Positions 1 through 5,324 are shown, counted from the first letter of the stretch. The stretch is 5,941 nucleotides of DNA from Pseudomonadota bacterium (GCA_021850555.1 JAJZLX010000289.1:501-6441); one strand, 5' to 3'. The notes: generated by a model not told the origin, from the sequence alone. Translations and numbers: made by a program.

Positions 1-507
1 AGCCCTGAGGGGAATGGGAGAGTGAAGCCGCTTCTCCATCCGGTCATTCGTCATGGACTCACCGCGGATCGTGACCGTCTGTGGCACGACCATCCGGAAT
101 CCCATGACCTCGAAGATCAGGCGCGCCGTGAGGCTCGCCTCCGTGTACAGGTGACGCAGGGCATTTATGTGGGCGGTATCCTCGATGTGCTCAAGGAGCG
201 CTCGCGCGACCCCGAGCCGCACGAAGTTCGGGTGCACGTAAAGCATGTCGATGTGACCATCTGCTTCCAGGTCCGAGAATCCCGCGATCCGGCCTTCAAT
301 CTCAGCGATCCAGGTCGATTTGGCCTCGCAACGTCGTCCGAACTGTACCGCGTCGATTCCATCGGGGGCCCATGCCCGGATCTGCGCGGCCGTGTAGTCG
401 CGTGAGGCGATTTCCCGCACGGAAGAGCGGAAGAGGTTCGTGAGCGCAGCGGCGTCGGTGACGCCGTAGGGTCTGATCGTGATCGACCAGGACTGATTGG
501 CATTCAT
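1..507 (-). CDS. GNAT family N-acetyltransferase, YafP-like (C-terminus cut by window edge)
   Basis: Predicted to transfer an acetyl group from acetyl-CoA to an amine; the substrate is unknown. The frame opens at ATG 507 and stays open for 169 codons to base 1, so the stop lies outside the window. The start MNANQSWSITIRPYGVTD leads directly into the first GNAT strand. Residues 85-106 form the acetyl-CoA-binding motif A: strand HIDMLYVHP, then the pyrophosphate loop RLGVA (97-101) and helix RALLEHIE. A later ASLTAR..FE..GF segment (124-137) matches, from memory, the equivalent segment of E. coli YafP, and the N-terminal RDYTAAQIRAWAP also fits YafP-type proteins of about 150 residues. The protein is therefore nearly complete here. 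It lies 54 bp downstream of the SRAP gene on the same strand, so co-transcription is plausible. No clear Shine-Dalgarno is visible. An ATG at 503 in another frame gives a Ser/Thr/Arg-rich product and was rejected. Confidence 0.85.
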   Translation of the reverse strand, partial: MNANQSWSITIRPYGVTDAAALTNLFRSSVREIASRDYTAAQIRAWAPDGIDAVQFGRRCEAKSTWIAEIEGRIAGFSDLEADGHIDMLYVHPNFVRLGVARALLEHIEDTAHINALRHLYTEASLTARLIFEVMGFRMVVPQTVTIRGESMTNDRMEKRLHSPIPLRA

Positions 508-561
508 GGGATGATGATGCGCGTGCAACGGATCGCTTTCCAACGGGGAACTCATCCTCGA

Positions 562-1533
562 CTACGCGGCGATGCGGTGTTCGTAGAACGGGCGCTCCCG
601 GTCACTCAGGATCTCATCAAGCCGCTCGAGGCGGACACCTTCCGGGCGCAGCCACTCATCGAGGTTCTGGGACTTCACGGGAACGACGCAGCGGTTGTGG
701 CCCGTGGCGGCAATCTCGGGCGGGGGATCGTCGGTGATCGCGGCAAAGGAAAAGAGCTCCGGTCCGTCCTTCCCGCTCCAGTGCGCCCACAGGCACGCCA
801 CGAGCATCTGCGTCCGCGGTTCAGGGTCGAAATGGAGCACGAGATTCCGCGGCTTCTCGTCAGGCTTCAGCTCGCGCTTCTCGTAGAGGTTGCTGGCCAC
901 GTTCTCGAAGAACGACGTGATCACCAGAATCGCGTGATGGTGTCCGTAAAGCGCCTTCCAGTAGCCGCCAAGATTGTCCCGCCGGGCGTTGTACGTTCCG
1001 GGATAGCGCACATCGTAGCTCGCCGGCTTGCCCGGTAGCCGGCAGGTATAGCGCATCGGCCGGATCCAGCGGTGATCCTTCTCCTCGACAACGACCGGTG
1101 CGTAGTACATGGGGAAGATCCGCCGGTCGCGCTCGAGCGGCTCGGTGCGCTTGAGGTCCGAGAGACGATGGAGCGCTGTGTCGATCTTGTTCTGCGCGAT
1201 GCGCGCTTCCTCGCGGGCGCGCCGGGTCTCCTTGACCATGAGCGAGCGTTCGGCGTCGGCGAGGCGCTTTTTTTGCCTGAAGAGTTCGCTCTCCAGCTTT
1301 CCCGTCAACCGGGCCCGATACGCTTCGATGTGCTCAAGTGTGAGGTGCTCCAGACTATTGGGCGAATGGGCGCTCGCCGGGCCGAAGAAGTCTGCCTCGA
1401 GCGCACGACTCACCTTGATGTCCCGCTCGAGCCGGCTTCGGAAGAGTTCCTCGAACATGGGCCAGTCGACCTCCGCGCCGAAATCCTTGGCGATCGACCG
1501 CAAGTGCTGTTCGACCATGGCGGAGTAGCACAT
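562..1533 (-). CDS. SOS response-associated peptidase family protein (SRAP/HMCES/YedK-like, long MCYS variant)
   Basis: SRAP proteins react through Cys2 with abasic sites in single-stranded DNA, forming a protective DNA-protein crosslink, and are linked to the DNA damage response. The ATG at 1533 is chosen because it places Cys at position 2 (MCYSA), which the chemistry needs once Met is removed; an upstream ATG at 1584 would bury that Cys at position 19. In the resulting 323-residue protein, the expected active-site residues are present: Asn182 and Arg184 in TYNARRDN, Glu210 in SFFENV, and His279 in GHNRC. Residues about 69-128 are charged and helical (ESELFRQKKRLADAERSL), a probable coiled coil inserted between the N-terminus and the core. 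This makes the protein about 100 residues longer than E. coli YedK (about 220). The family's usual MCGRF/Y start is replaced by MCYS, as in a known longer subgroup. The GNAT gene follows on the same strand. No LexA-like box was recognised upstream. Confidence 0.93.
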   Translation of the reverse strand: MCYSAMVEQHLRSIAKDFGAEVDWPMFEELFRSRLERDIKVSRALEADFFGPASAHSPNSLEHLTLEHIEAYRARLTGKLESELFRQKKRLADAERSLMVKETRRAREEARIAQNKIDTALHRLSDLKRTEPLERDRRIFPMYYAPVVVEEKDHRWIRPMRYTCRLPGKPASYDVRYPGTYNARRDNLGGYWKALYGHHHAILVITSFFENVASNLYEKRELKPDEKPRNLVLHFDPEPRTQMLVACLWAHWSGKDGPELFSFAAITDDPPPEIAATGHNRCVVPVKSQNLDEWLRPEGVRLERLDEILSDRERPFYEHRIAA

Positions 1534-1652
1534 GGACGTCAGTGTGCCGCAAAGGCAGCCGCTCGGGAAAGGGGAAGGCTCCAATGCAAGGGCGGAGCCG
1601 AAGGCCCGTACGGTCCGAGCGCAAGATCTGGTAGGGGAGAGGCAATCTGCAA

Positions 1653-1692
1653 CGTCTCGCCGAGATCACCGGCGACAACCGTCTCGCCAAGA
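1653..1692. repeat. Short imperfect direct repeat in the divergent intergenic region
   Basis: The 13-mer CGTCTCGCCGAGA (1653-1665) recurs as CGTCTCGCCAAGA (1680-1692), with one mismatch and a start-to-start distance of 27 bp. It lies in the 232-bp gap (1534-1765) between the SRAP gene on the minus strand and the small zinc-ribbon gene on the plus strand, where promoters for both should sit. Spaced copies could be a regulator site. With a 13-bp unit in GC-rich DNA, chance is also possible. No convincing -35/-10 pair is visible in this gap. Confidence 0.3.
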
Positions 1693-1765
1693 CGAGAAGG
1701 TCTGCGTCATCCAGTCCAGCCGCCCGGCGTGCACTGGGTGGACGCCGTGATGTCTCGATCGCACG

Positions 1766-2017
1766 ATGGCGCTCATGCCCTTCGAGCTCGACAAGATCGA
1801 TCACCTCGGCGACTACGGGGGCGTCTGGTCGCTCGGCATTCGGTGTCGCTGTTGTGATCACGCTCGTCTCATCCCGGCGTCGTTCCTCATTCGGCTGTAC
1901 GGGCGCAACCGGCGGCTGTCTACCGTCGCGCAGCGCTTCTATTGTTCACCGTGTACCGGACGCAGGTGCGCCTGTGCGGGCAAGGATTTCGATGCGTTCA
2001 TCTGGATTCCGCGATGA
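1766..2017 (+). CDS. Small double-CxxC putative zinc-ribbon protein (hypothetical)
   Basis: An 83-residue protein of unknown function. It carries two Cys pairs, C27-x2-C30 (RCRCCDH) and C60-x2-C63 (YCSPC), separated by about 30 residues, with extra Cys at 29, 68 and 70. Two CxxC knuckles at this spacing are typical of a small structural zinc site. Between them, IPASFLIRLYGRNRRLSTVAQR forms a basic helical stretch that could contact nucleic acid, though this is inference. I recognise the general pattern of small alpha/gammaproteobacterial hypothetical proteins with a CRxCxH...LxxxFGRxxxLxxxxxRxRC layout, but cannot name a family. A second in-frame Met (codon 4, base 1775) could be the start; there is no strong ribosome binding site to decide. 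It is divergent from the SRAP gene. The CC/CAC cluster may make the first zinc knuckle atypical. Confidence 0.7.
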   Translation: MALMPFELDKIDHLGDYGGVWSLGIRCRCCDHARLIPASFLIRLYGRNRRLSTVAQRFYCSPCTGRRCACAGKDFDAFIWIPR

Positions 2018-2196
2018 GGGGATCGACGGCCGGTGCCGCCGTGTTCGGGGTCGTGAAGACGTTCGGTGACTCCGGCCCGGGGCTCGTGTGGCGCATCGGT
2101 GAACACCATGCCAAGGGAGACGCGCTCGAGCCCATTCGAGCCGAACGGGTCGAAGACGGTGAGCGTCTCATGGCGAGGCAGGATCCGCAGGCCCAT
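1939..2196 (-). CDS. Hypothetical protein, weakly supported, overlapping the zinc-ribbon gene antisense
   Basis: This is an 85-residue candidate starting at ATG 2196 with MGLRILPRHETLTVFDPFG. Its first half has the look of a real protein: about 80% of the first 40 codons end in G or C, hydrophobic and charged residues alternate (SLGMVFTDAPHE), and an AGAAGAG purine run lies about 7 bases before the start. The second half is less convincing (HRGIQMNASKSL) and overlaps the last 79 bp of the plus-strand zinc-ribbon gene, which is unusual. It may be a genuine short gene, a truncated remnant, or a chance frame. The frame can be extended upstream to 2361, but that part is Arg/Pro-rich and unlike a protein. 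I do not recognise a family and assign no function. Confidence 0.35.
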   Translation of the reverse strand: MGLRILPRHETLTVFDPFGSNGLERVSLGMVFTDAPHEPRAGVTERLHDPEHGGTGRRSPHRGIQMNASKSLPAQAHLRPVHGEQ

Positions 2197-2442
2197 GGGA
2201 GACTCTTCTCGGCCGAATGTTCCGCCATGCGCGGCGCGGCGCGACCCAGAGGGGGCGCAGGGCTGGACACACGCGCCGTCCCAGCTCCAATGGTTTCTGC
2301 CGGCTCGCTCACGACAGGGATTCCAGCGTCGTCTGGAGCGAGGGATGGGTCTGGGACTCAAATTCAGTAAAAATGGTTGTAAAGTTGGCTATGCGAATTC
2401 GGCAGATCATCACGCGATCGTCCGAAGCTATCTTCATCCTTC

Positions 2443-2450
2443 AGCGAGGA
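2443..2450 (+). promoter_or_regulatory. Ribosome binding site of the PanB-like gene
   Basis: AGCGAGGA ends 6 bases before ATG 2457, a good Shine-Dalgarno at normal spacing. It decides this start against the long open extension upstream (to 2217), whose predicted peptide does not resemble PanB. Confidence 0.65.
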
Positions 2451-2456
2451 CCGTTC

Positions 2457-3242
2457 ATGAAACTGAATGCGCATTCGTTTCGCCAGATGAAAGGCGCTAC
2501 GCCAATCCCGATACTCACGGCGTACACCACTCCCGTCGCGCGAGCACTCGAGCGGGCGGGCATTCCTGTCATTCTGGTCGGCGATACGGTGGGAATGGTC
2601 GAGATGGGATTCGACAGCACGCGGCACACTACGATCGAGCACATGCAGTACCACGTCGGCGCAGTACGGCGTGGGGCGCCGGAGACGCACGTGATCGGAG
2701 ATCTACCTTTCAAGACCTATGACGATCCCGAGAGTGCCCTGAAGAACGCCCGCGCGCTTTTGGACTCGGGAGCGGACAGCGTGAAGCTCGAGGGTGCCCG
2801 GCTCGATGTGATCGAACACTTGATCGGCAACGGGATCGACGTCGTCGGACACACGGGACTGACGCCGCAGACATCGGAGAGCTTCCGCCAGGTGGGCCGA
2901 AGCGCCGAAGACGCTCAGCGTATCTTCGCGGAAGCTGTCGATATCGCAGACGCCGGCGTCTTCATGCTGGTCCTCGAGCACATTCCGGCTGCGCTGGCCG
3001 AGCGGATCACTCAGACTGTCCGGGTACCCACGATCGGCATTGGCGCCGGCGCTGCCTGCGACGGCCAGGTGCTCGTGATCAATGACGCGATCGGGATGGG
3101 CGATTACTGGCCGCCCTTCTCGAGACAATACGCGTACGTCAGCAAGACCATCCTCGACGTGGCGACGTCCTTCATGCGGGAAGTGCACGAAGGGACGTTC
3201 GTGAACAACGTCTTGAAGATGAGGTCGCCCGAAAGGGGCTAG
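2457..3242 (+). CDS. panB: Divergent 3-methyl-2-oxobutanoate hydroxymethyltransferase (PanB-like)
   Basis: PanB transfers a hydroxymethyl group from 5,10-methylene-tetrahydrofolate to alpha-ketoisovalerate, giving ketopantoate for pantothenate and CoA synthesis in the cytoplasm. The 261-residue length fits the family (about 260-280), and the start at 2457 is fixed by its ribosome binding site. Core residues are in place: D43 (VGDTVGM) and D82 (GDLPF) as Mg ligands, K110 (SVKLEG), H132 (GHTGLTPQ), E174 (LVLEHIP) as the general base, then GIGAG (194-198) and CDGQVLV. Oddities relative to E. coli PanB as I remember it: TAYDY is TAYTT, GDS is GDT, and the GGYKVQGR loop after GLTPQ is replaced by a stretch three residues shorter (ESFRQVGRS). 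It may therefore be a paralogue with an altered substrate rather than the housekeeping enzyme. No panC or panD is nearby; the next gene is a transporter fragment. The symbol reflects family membership, not proven function. Confidence 0.88.
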   Translation: MKLNAHSFRQMKGATPIPILTAYTTPVARALERAGIPVILVGDTVGMVEMGFDSTRHTTIEHMQYHVGAVRRGAPETHVIGDLPFKTYDDPESALKNARALLDSGADSVKLEGARLDVIEHLIGNGIDVVGHTGLTPQTSESFRQVGRSAEDAQRIFAEAVDIADAGVFMLVLEHIPAALAERITQTVRVPTIGIGAGAACDGQVLVINDAIGMGDYWPPFSRQYAYVSKTILDVATSFMREVHEGTFVNNVLKMRSPERG

Positions 3243-3259
3243 CGTTCCCCTGCCCCAGG

Positions 3260-3490
3260 ATGAGCCTGCACAGCTACCTGTTGTTCGTTGTGGCCTGCAT
3301 TGGTCTCGTCTTGGTGCCGGGGCCGGACATGATGTACATGCTCGGCCGGTGCGTCGCGCAGGGACGTAGGGCGGACATTCTCTCCGCGATCGGGTTCAAC
3401 CTGGGTGGCTACGTGTATCTGACCGCCGCGGTGCTGGGTCTTGCCGCCATCCTTGCCACCTCGGCCGTGGAATTCATCGTCGTGAGATAG
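3260..3490 (+). pseudogene. LysE/RhtB family exporter, N-terminal fragment
   Basis: LysE/RhtB proteins are inner-membrane exporters of amino acids and related metabolites, about 200-210 residues with six membrane segments. Only 76 residues remain here. The start is typical: a hydrophobic helix (residues 5-19) leading into the family motif VPGPDMMYMLGR (P20-G21-P22-D23), then the GRRADILSAIGFNLGG loop and a second hydrophobic segment to about residue 68. The frame ends in FIVVR followed by TAG at 3488. Family members usually read VVKWLGAAYL here, so the stop sits where Trp is expected (TGG to TAG), followed by LGT in frame. Beyond about 3500 no transporter sequence is recognisable in any frame, so the last two thirds are missing. 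It begins 17 bp after the PanB-like gene and was probably its operon partner. No clear ribosome binding site is visible. The fragment is unlikely to transport anything. Confidence 0.75.
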
Positions 3491-3845
3491 CTCGGCACCG
3501 TTGCGATGCGGTGGTCACCGGTTCAACGAGCGGAGGAGCCGTCGCGCTCGAAGCTCAGGAAGAATCCGTTGTAGCCAATCTTGCGCACGCGCTTTCGTAC
3601 TGCGAACACCCGGCCCGTCGGTACCTGGGTCGCGCGGCCAGCGCTGTGGTTTATCACGGCATTGACGGTCACCGTACGACATACGCGGAAGGGGCTTCAA
3701 CCGGGGACATCAACCTCATTCGGCGGGGCCGACGTCGGCGGGCTTTGGGTCGCCCACGCGGTGGGTCGAGCCGGAGAAATTCGAGGAACCTCCGATGGGA
3801 AGCACGGCATCGCCGCCGATGGGACCGCCACGGCGCTGCCGGAAT
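3491..3845. other. 355-bp stretch without a convincing gene; possible decayed coding remnant on the minus strand
   Basis: This separates the truncated exporter from the stop of the TIR/NDT-like gene, which converges on it. The best protein-like signal is on the minus strand from about 3668 to a TGA near 3520. It reads GTG-initiated VTVNAVINHSAG and later RKIGYNGFFLSFERDG, with roughly three quarters of codons ending in G or C, but there is no ATG and a stop lies upstream. A single frameshift would join it to a short frame beginning at an ATG near 3718 (MRLMSPVEAPSAYVVR). I cannot identify a family. The plus-strand frame over the same bases has weaker third-position bias. No transposon ends, tRNA or terminator were seen. 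Confidence 0.3.
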
Positions 3846-4496
3846 TCAGGCGAGCGCCCTGGCTCGGGTCGCAATCCAATCGCGCACGGCGAAGAGGAAG
3901 TCGCTGTGCGGGAGCTCTTCGAGGGGATCGAGACGACGGGCGGCCAGGAGTGCGCCCACCTCCGTCTGAAACAGGCGATAGTCGCCAATCATGGCGACTG
4001 AGCCAGGAAGGGGAGGCTCGGCCGGCGTACGATGTTCCGATAGCCAATTGCGCACCAGGCGGATCGCTTCGTTCGGGTCGTTGCCATGGATCTCGATGTC
4101 CTGGCCGCTGATGTCCGACAGCGCCACATCGTAGCGATGCGATTTCGCTTCCAGGATCAGAGCGCGCTTGCGCTTGTGACGGCTGCTGCCGAAGAGGCGG
4201 GCTCCGAGATGAAGGCCCAGCTCCATTGGCATATTGAAACGCGGTACTCCCGCCGGGCCGACCTCGACCCTCGAAAGATCGTGGATGCCCCAGTCGCATT
4301 CACCGATCATCCGGGCGATCTTGCTGACCCTGATTTCGGCGCCGTCGGTCTCATCGAGTGCGCACCGGGGGTGATAGCCGGACATGAGGGTCGCAAAGAC
4401 CATCGCGCGGAAAATGGACTTGAACCCGTCGTCGAACGGGCAGTTGATGAAGACGGCCTTTGAGGCTGGCGGCTTAGCCGCGCGCTGGCTCGCCAC
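3846..4496 (-). CDS. Nucleoside 2-deoxyribosyltransferase/TIR-like fold protein of unknown function
   Basis: A 216-residue protein. The order of motifs matches the flavodoxin-like fold shared by nucleoside deoxyribosyltransferases and TIR NADases: strand AVFINCPFDD (14-23), a helix, RCALDE (44-49), R56-x2-KIARMI, then the strand CDWGIHDLSR (67-76) where such proteins have an 'I..sD.vI.Dls' segment. Next comes NMPMELGLHLGA (88-99), whose E92 sits where the catalytic Glu of an 'ElG' motif is expected, and strand RALILE. The C-terminal part has SDISGQDIEIH (127-137), VRNWL (148-152) and a helical tail. Family knowledge plus fold inference suggests an enzyme acting on a nucleoside or nucleotide such as NAD; the sequence does not prove this. 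I recognise the FINCPFD...RFNMP.ELG family as conserved hypothetical proteins. The start is GTG, overlapping the small upstream gene by 23 bp, so translational coupling is likely. No transmembrane segment is visible. Confidence 0.82.
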   Translation of the reverse strand: MASQRAAKPPASKAVFINCPFDDGFKSIFRAMVFATLMSGYHPRCALDETDGAEIRVSKIARMIGECDWGIHDLSRVEVGPAGVPRFNMPMELGLHLGARLFGSSRHKRKRALILEAKSHRYDVALSDISGQDIEIHGNDPNEAIRLVRNWLSEHRTPAEPPLPGSVAMIGDYRLFQTEVGALLAARRLDPLEELPHSDFLFAVRDWIATRARALA

Positions 4497-4656
4497 GCAA
4501 ATGCTCGGACTTCGTCCGCAGTGCGTCGCGAATGGCGCGAGCAGTGGCGGACCGCCGTCCGCTCATCGGGGGAATCTTGATGCCCCGATAGACGACCGTG
4601 CGCTCGAAGTTCATCGAGAAGCGCTTCGGTGCTGCCTTTTTTGCTACTTTCGCCAT
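4474..4656 (-). CDS. Small highly basic protein, partner of the TIR/NDT-like gene
   Basis: A 60-residue protein starting at ATG 4656 (MAKVAKKAAPKRFSMNFERT) and ending in TAA at 4474, inside the next gene. It is strongly basic: 16 Lys/Arg against 4 Asp/Glu, with a Lys/Ala-rich tail at the N-terminus, a short beta-like segment (NFERTVVYRGIKIP) and a basic helix (SATARAIRDALRTKSEHLRG). The layout resembles a small nucleic-acid-binding or adaptor protein, but I recognise no named family. The frame could start 12 codons earlier (4692), with an Arg-rich extension; ATG 4656 gives the more natural protein. Its stop codon overlaps the start of the 216-residue downstream gene by 23 bp, which points to one mRNA and coupled translation, as in toxin/antitoxin or effector/partner pairs. 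Which role it plays is inference only. Confidence 0.65.
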   Translation of the reverse strand: MAKVAKKAAPKRFSMNFERTVVYRGIKIPPMSGRRSATARAIRDALRTKSEHLRGEPARG

Positions 4657-4688
4657 GGGACGCAATATGAGACTTCGGGATCGCCGGC

Positions 4689-4749
4689 GCAAGTCCTGCC
4701 TTCCGCGCCAGGTCGCAGAATTAACCGGAATGGGACTCTAGCAAGTCCT
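4689..4749. repeat. Direct repeat GCAAGTCCT (two copies) upstream of the small basic gene
   Basis: GCAAGTCCT occurs at 4689-4697 and again at 4741-4749, 52 bp apart, about five helical turns. The second copy forms the right arm of an inverted repeat next to the predicted -10. Identical 9-mers on the same helix face in a promoter region suggest a paired operator. A nine-base match may still be chance. Confidence 0.3.
4733..4748. promoter_or_regulatory. Inverted repeat GGACT-N6-AGTCC, possible operator
   Basis: A perfect 5-bp inverted repeat with a 6-bp spacer lies directly downstream, on the minus strand, of the predicted extended -10 element, covering the expected transcription start. This is a usual place for an autorepressor site. 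On the plus strand the same sequence could form a short hairpin followed by TTATTTTAT, a weak terminator-like structure, so the reading is not unique. Confidence 0.3.
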
Positions 4750-4750
4750 T

Positions 4751-4759
4751 ATTTTATCA
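4751..4759 (-). promoter_or_regulatory. Predicted extended -10 promoter element for the two-gene operon
   Basis: Read on the minus strand this is TGATAAAAT, an extended -10 (TG-N-TAAAAT) with one mismatch to TATAAT. It lies in an AT-rich island (about 4738-4780) that stands out from the GC-rich surroundings. There is no good -35 at 17-18 bp, which the TG extension may compensate. The predicted transcript would begin around 4744 and have a leader of about 90 bases before ATG 4656. Confidence 0.4.
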
Positions 4760-4920
4760 GAGAAAATCTACAAATACCGACCTTCCCGGGATGGTGTCCA
4801 ATGCCCGTCCCGCCATGGGCCGGGATGCCGCCCACGTAGCACGGACATCGTCGCGCCACCCTATGCACCGCTCGTGGTCCCCGCCATCACCAAGATCGAT
4901 CACAGGGGTATCCGAAACCC

Positions 4921-4946
4921 GCTGCGGGCGGCTGGCGACCCGCAGC
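4921..4946 (-). terminator. Hairpin terminator candidate after the sigma/SANT-like reading frame
   Basis: A perfect 8-bp inverted repeat, GCTGCGGG and CCCGCAGC separated by 10 bases, starts immediately after the TGA at 4949-4947. The stem is very GC-rich. On the minus strand it is followed by GGGTTTCGG rather than a long T tract, so it may be a weak intrinsic terminator or a 3'-end stabilising structure. Confidence 0.5.
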
Positions 4947-5324
4947 TCATTCGGGTGTCGGGAATCCTCCTCGCGTGGTGCGTTCGCTTTCCGTGATCAG
5001 GCCCATCCTCTGCAACCGTGCTTCGACCGCGCGCAACGTACGCCGGTGCTTCCTCGCGATTTCTTGCGGAGACTGCCCGGCCTTGAATGCCTCGGCCAAT
5101 CTATTGTCTTCCTCCCCGGTCCAGGCCTTCCCGACGTTGTCGGGCAACAGGGCACGCCGCTGAGCGCGAGCCTCCGCCCGATCGAGCGCCGTCACGGCGG
5201 TGAGCAGCGCACGCATGACGTCCGCCCGGTGAATCACGCAATCCGACGGTAGCGGGACTTCCGATCCGGGCTCATGGCCTTCGATCAAAGCCTGTAGGAC
5301 CGATGCTGCAGCGGCATTTTTCAC
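4947..5324 (-). CDS. Small Myb/SANT-like helix-turn-helix protein, internal in-frame start
   Basis: A 125-residue protein read from GTG 5324. The start is supported by GGAGG (5336-5332) 7 bases upstream, the strongest Shine-Dalgarno in the window. The N-terminal half is helical (SVLQALIEG, then DVMRALLTAVTALDRAEARAQRR). The C-terminal half, residues 66-110, has the pattern KAWTGEEDNRLAEAFKAGQSPQEIARKHRRT..AVEARL.RMGL: a W-T-x-E-E-D Myb/SANT-like start followed by a helix-turn-helix with the 'Rt..ai.sRL..lGl' ending. This suggests DNA binding or protein contact. From memory, similar proteins of about 110-130 residues occur as stand-alone genes in Xanthomonadales and relatives. The same frame is continuous with the FecI-like sigma factor upstream, so the region may also be translated as its C-terminal domain. 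A hairpin follows the stop codon. Confidence 0.7.
   Translation of the reverse strand: MKNAAAASVLQALIEGHEPGSEVPLPSDCVIHRADVMRALLTAVTALDRAEARAQRRALLPDNVGKAWTGEEDNRLAEAFKAGQSPQEIARKHRRTLRAVEARLQRMGLITESERTTRGGFPTPE

Noticed and set aside
511..1038. Long plus-strand open frame opposite the SRAP gene
   Set aside because: It lies antisense to a gene with a complete set of SRAP catalytic motifs; its peptide has no recognisable pattern and arises from high GC content.
1355..1861. Minus-strand frame of 168 codons covering the SRAP start and the divergent region
   Set aside because: Arg/Pro/Leu-rich shadow translation that overlaps the SRAP N-terminus in another frame and the zinc-ribbon gene antisense.
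2217..2456. N-terminal extension of the PanB-like protein by 80 residues in the same frame
   Set aside because: The extension is Arg/Gly/Ser-rich and unlike PanB, the core protein already has the family length, and a good ribosome binding site precedes ATG 2457.
3234..3251. AGGGG-N8-CCCCT inverted repeat at the end of the PanB-like gene as a terminator
   Set aside because: The stem is only 5 bp, spans the stop codon and is not followed by a T tract; the next gene starts 9 bases later, so termination here is unlikely.
3511..3969. Plus-strand frame after the exporter fragment, as its possible continuation
   Set aside because: It has no membrane segments and no LysE motifs; its second half is Arg/Ser-rich and antisense to the NDT/TIR-like gene.
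3697..4299. Minus-strand frame of 200 codons within the NDT/TIR-like gene
   Set aside because: It is a Pro/Ser/Arg-rich out-of-frame shadow of the well-supported 216-residue protein.
4786..4827. CCGGGATG direct repeat (4786-4793 and 4820-4827) as an attachment site or mobile element end
   Set aside because: The copies are only 8 bp, lie 34 bp apart with nothing element-like between them, and are easily due to chance.
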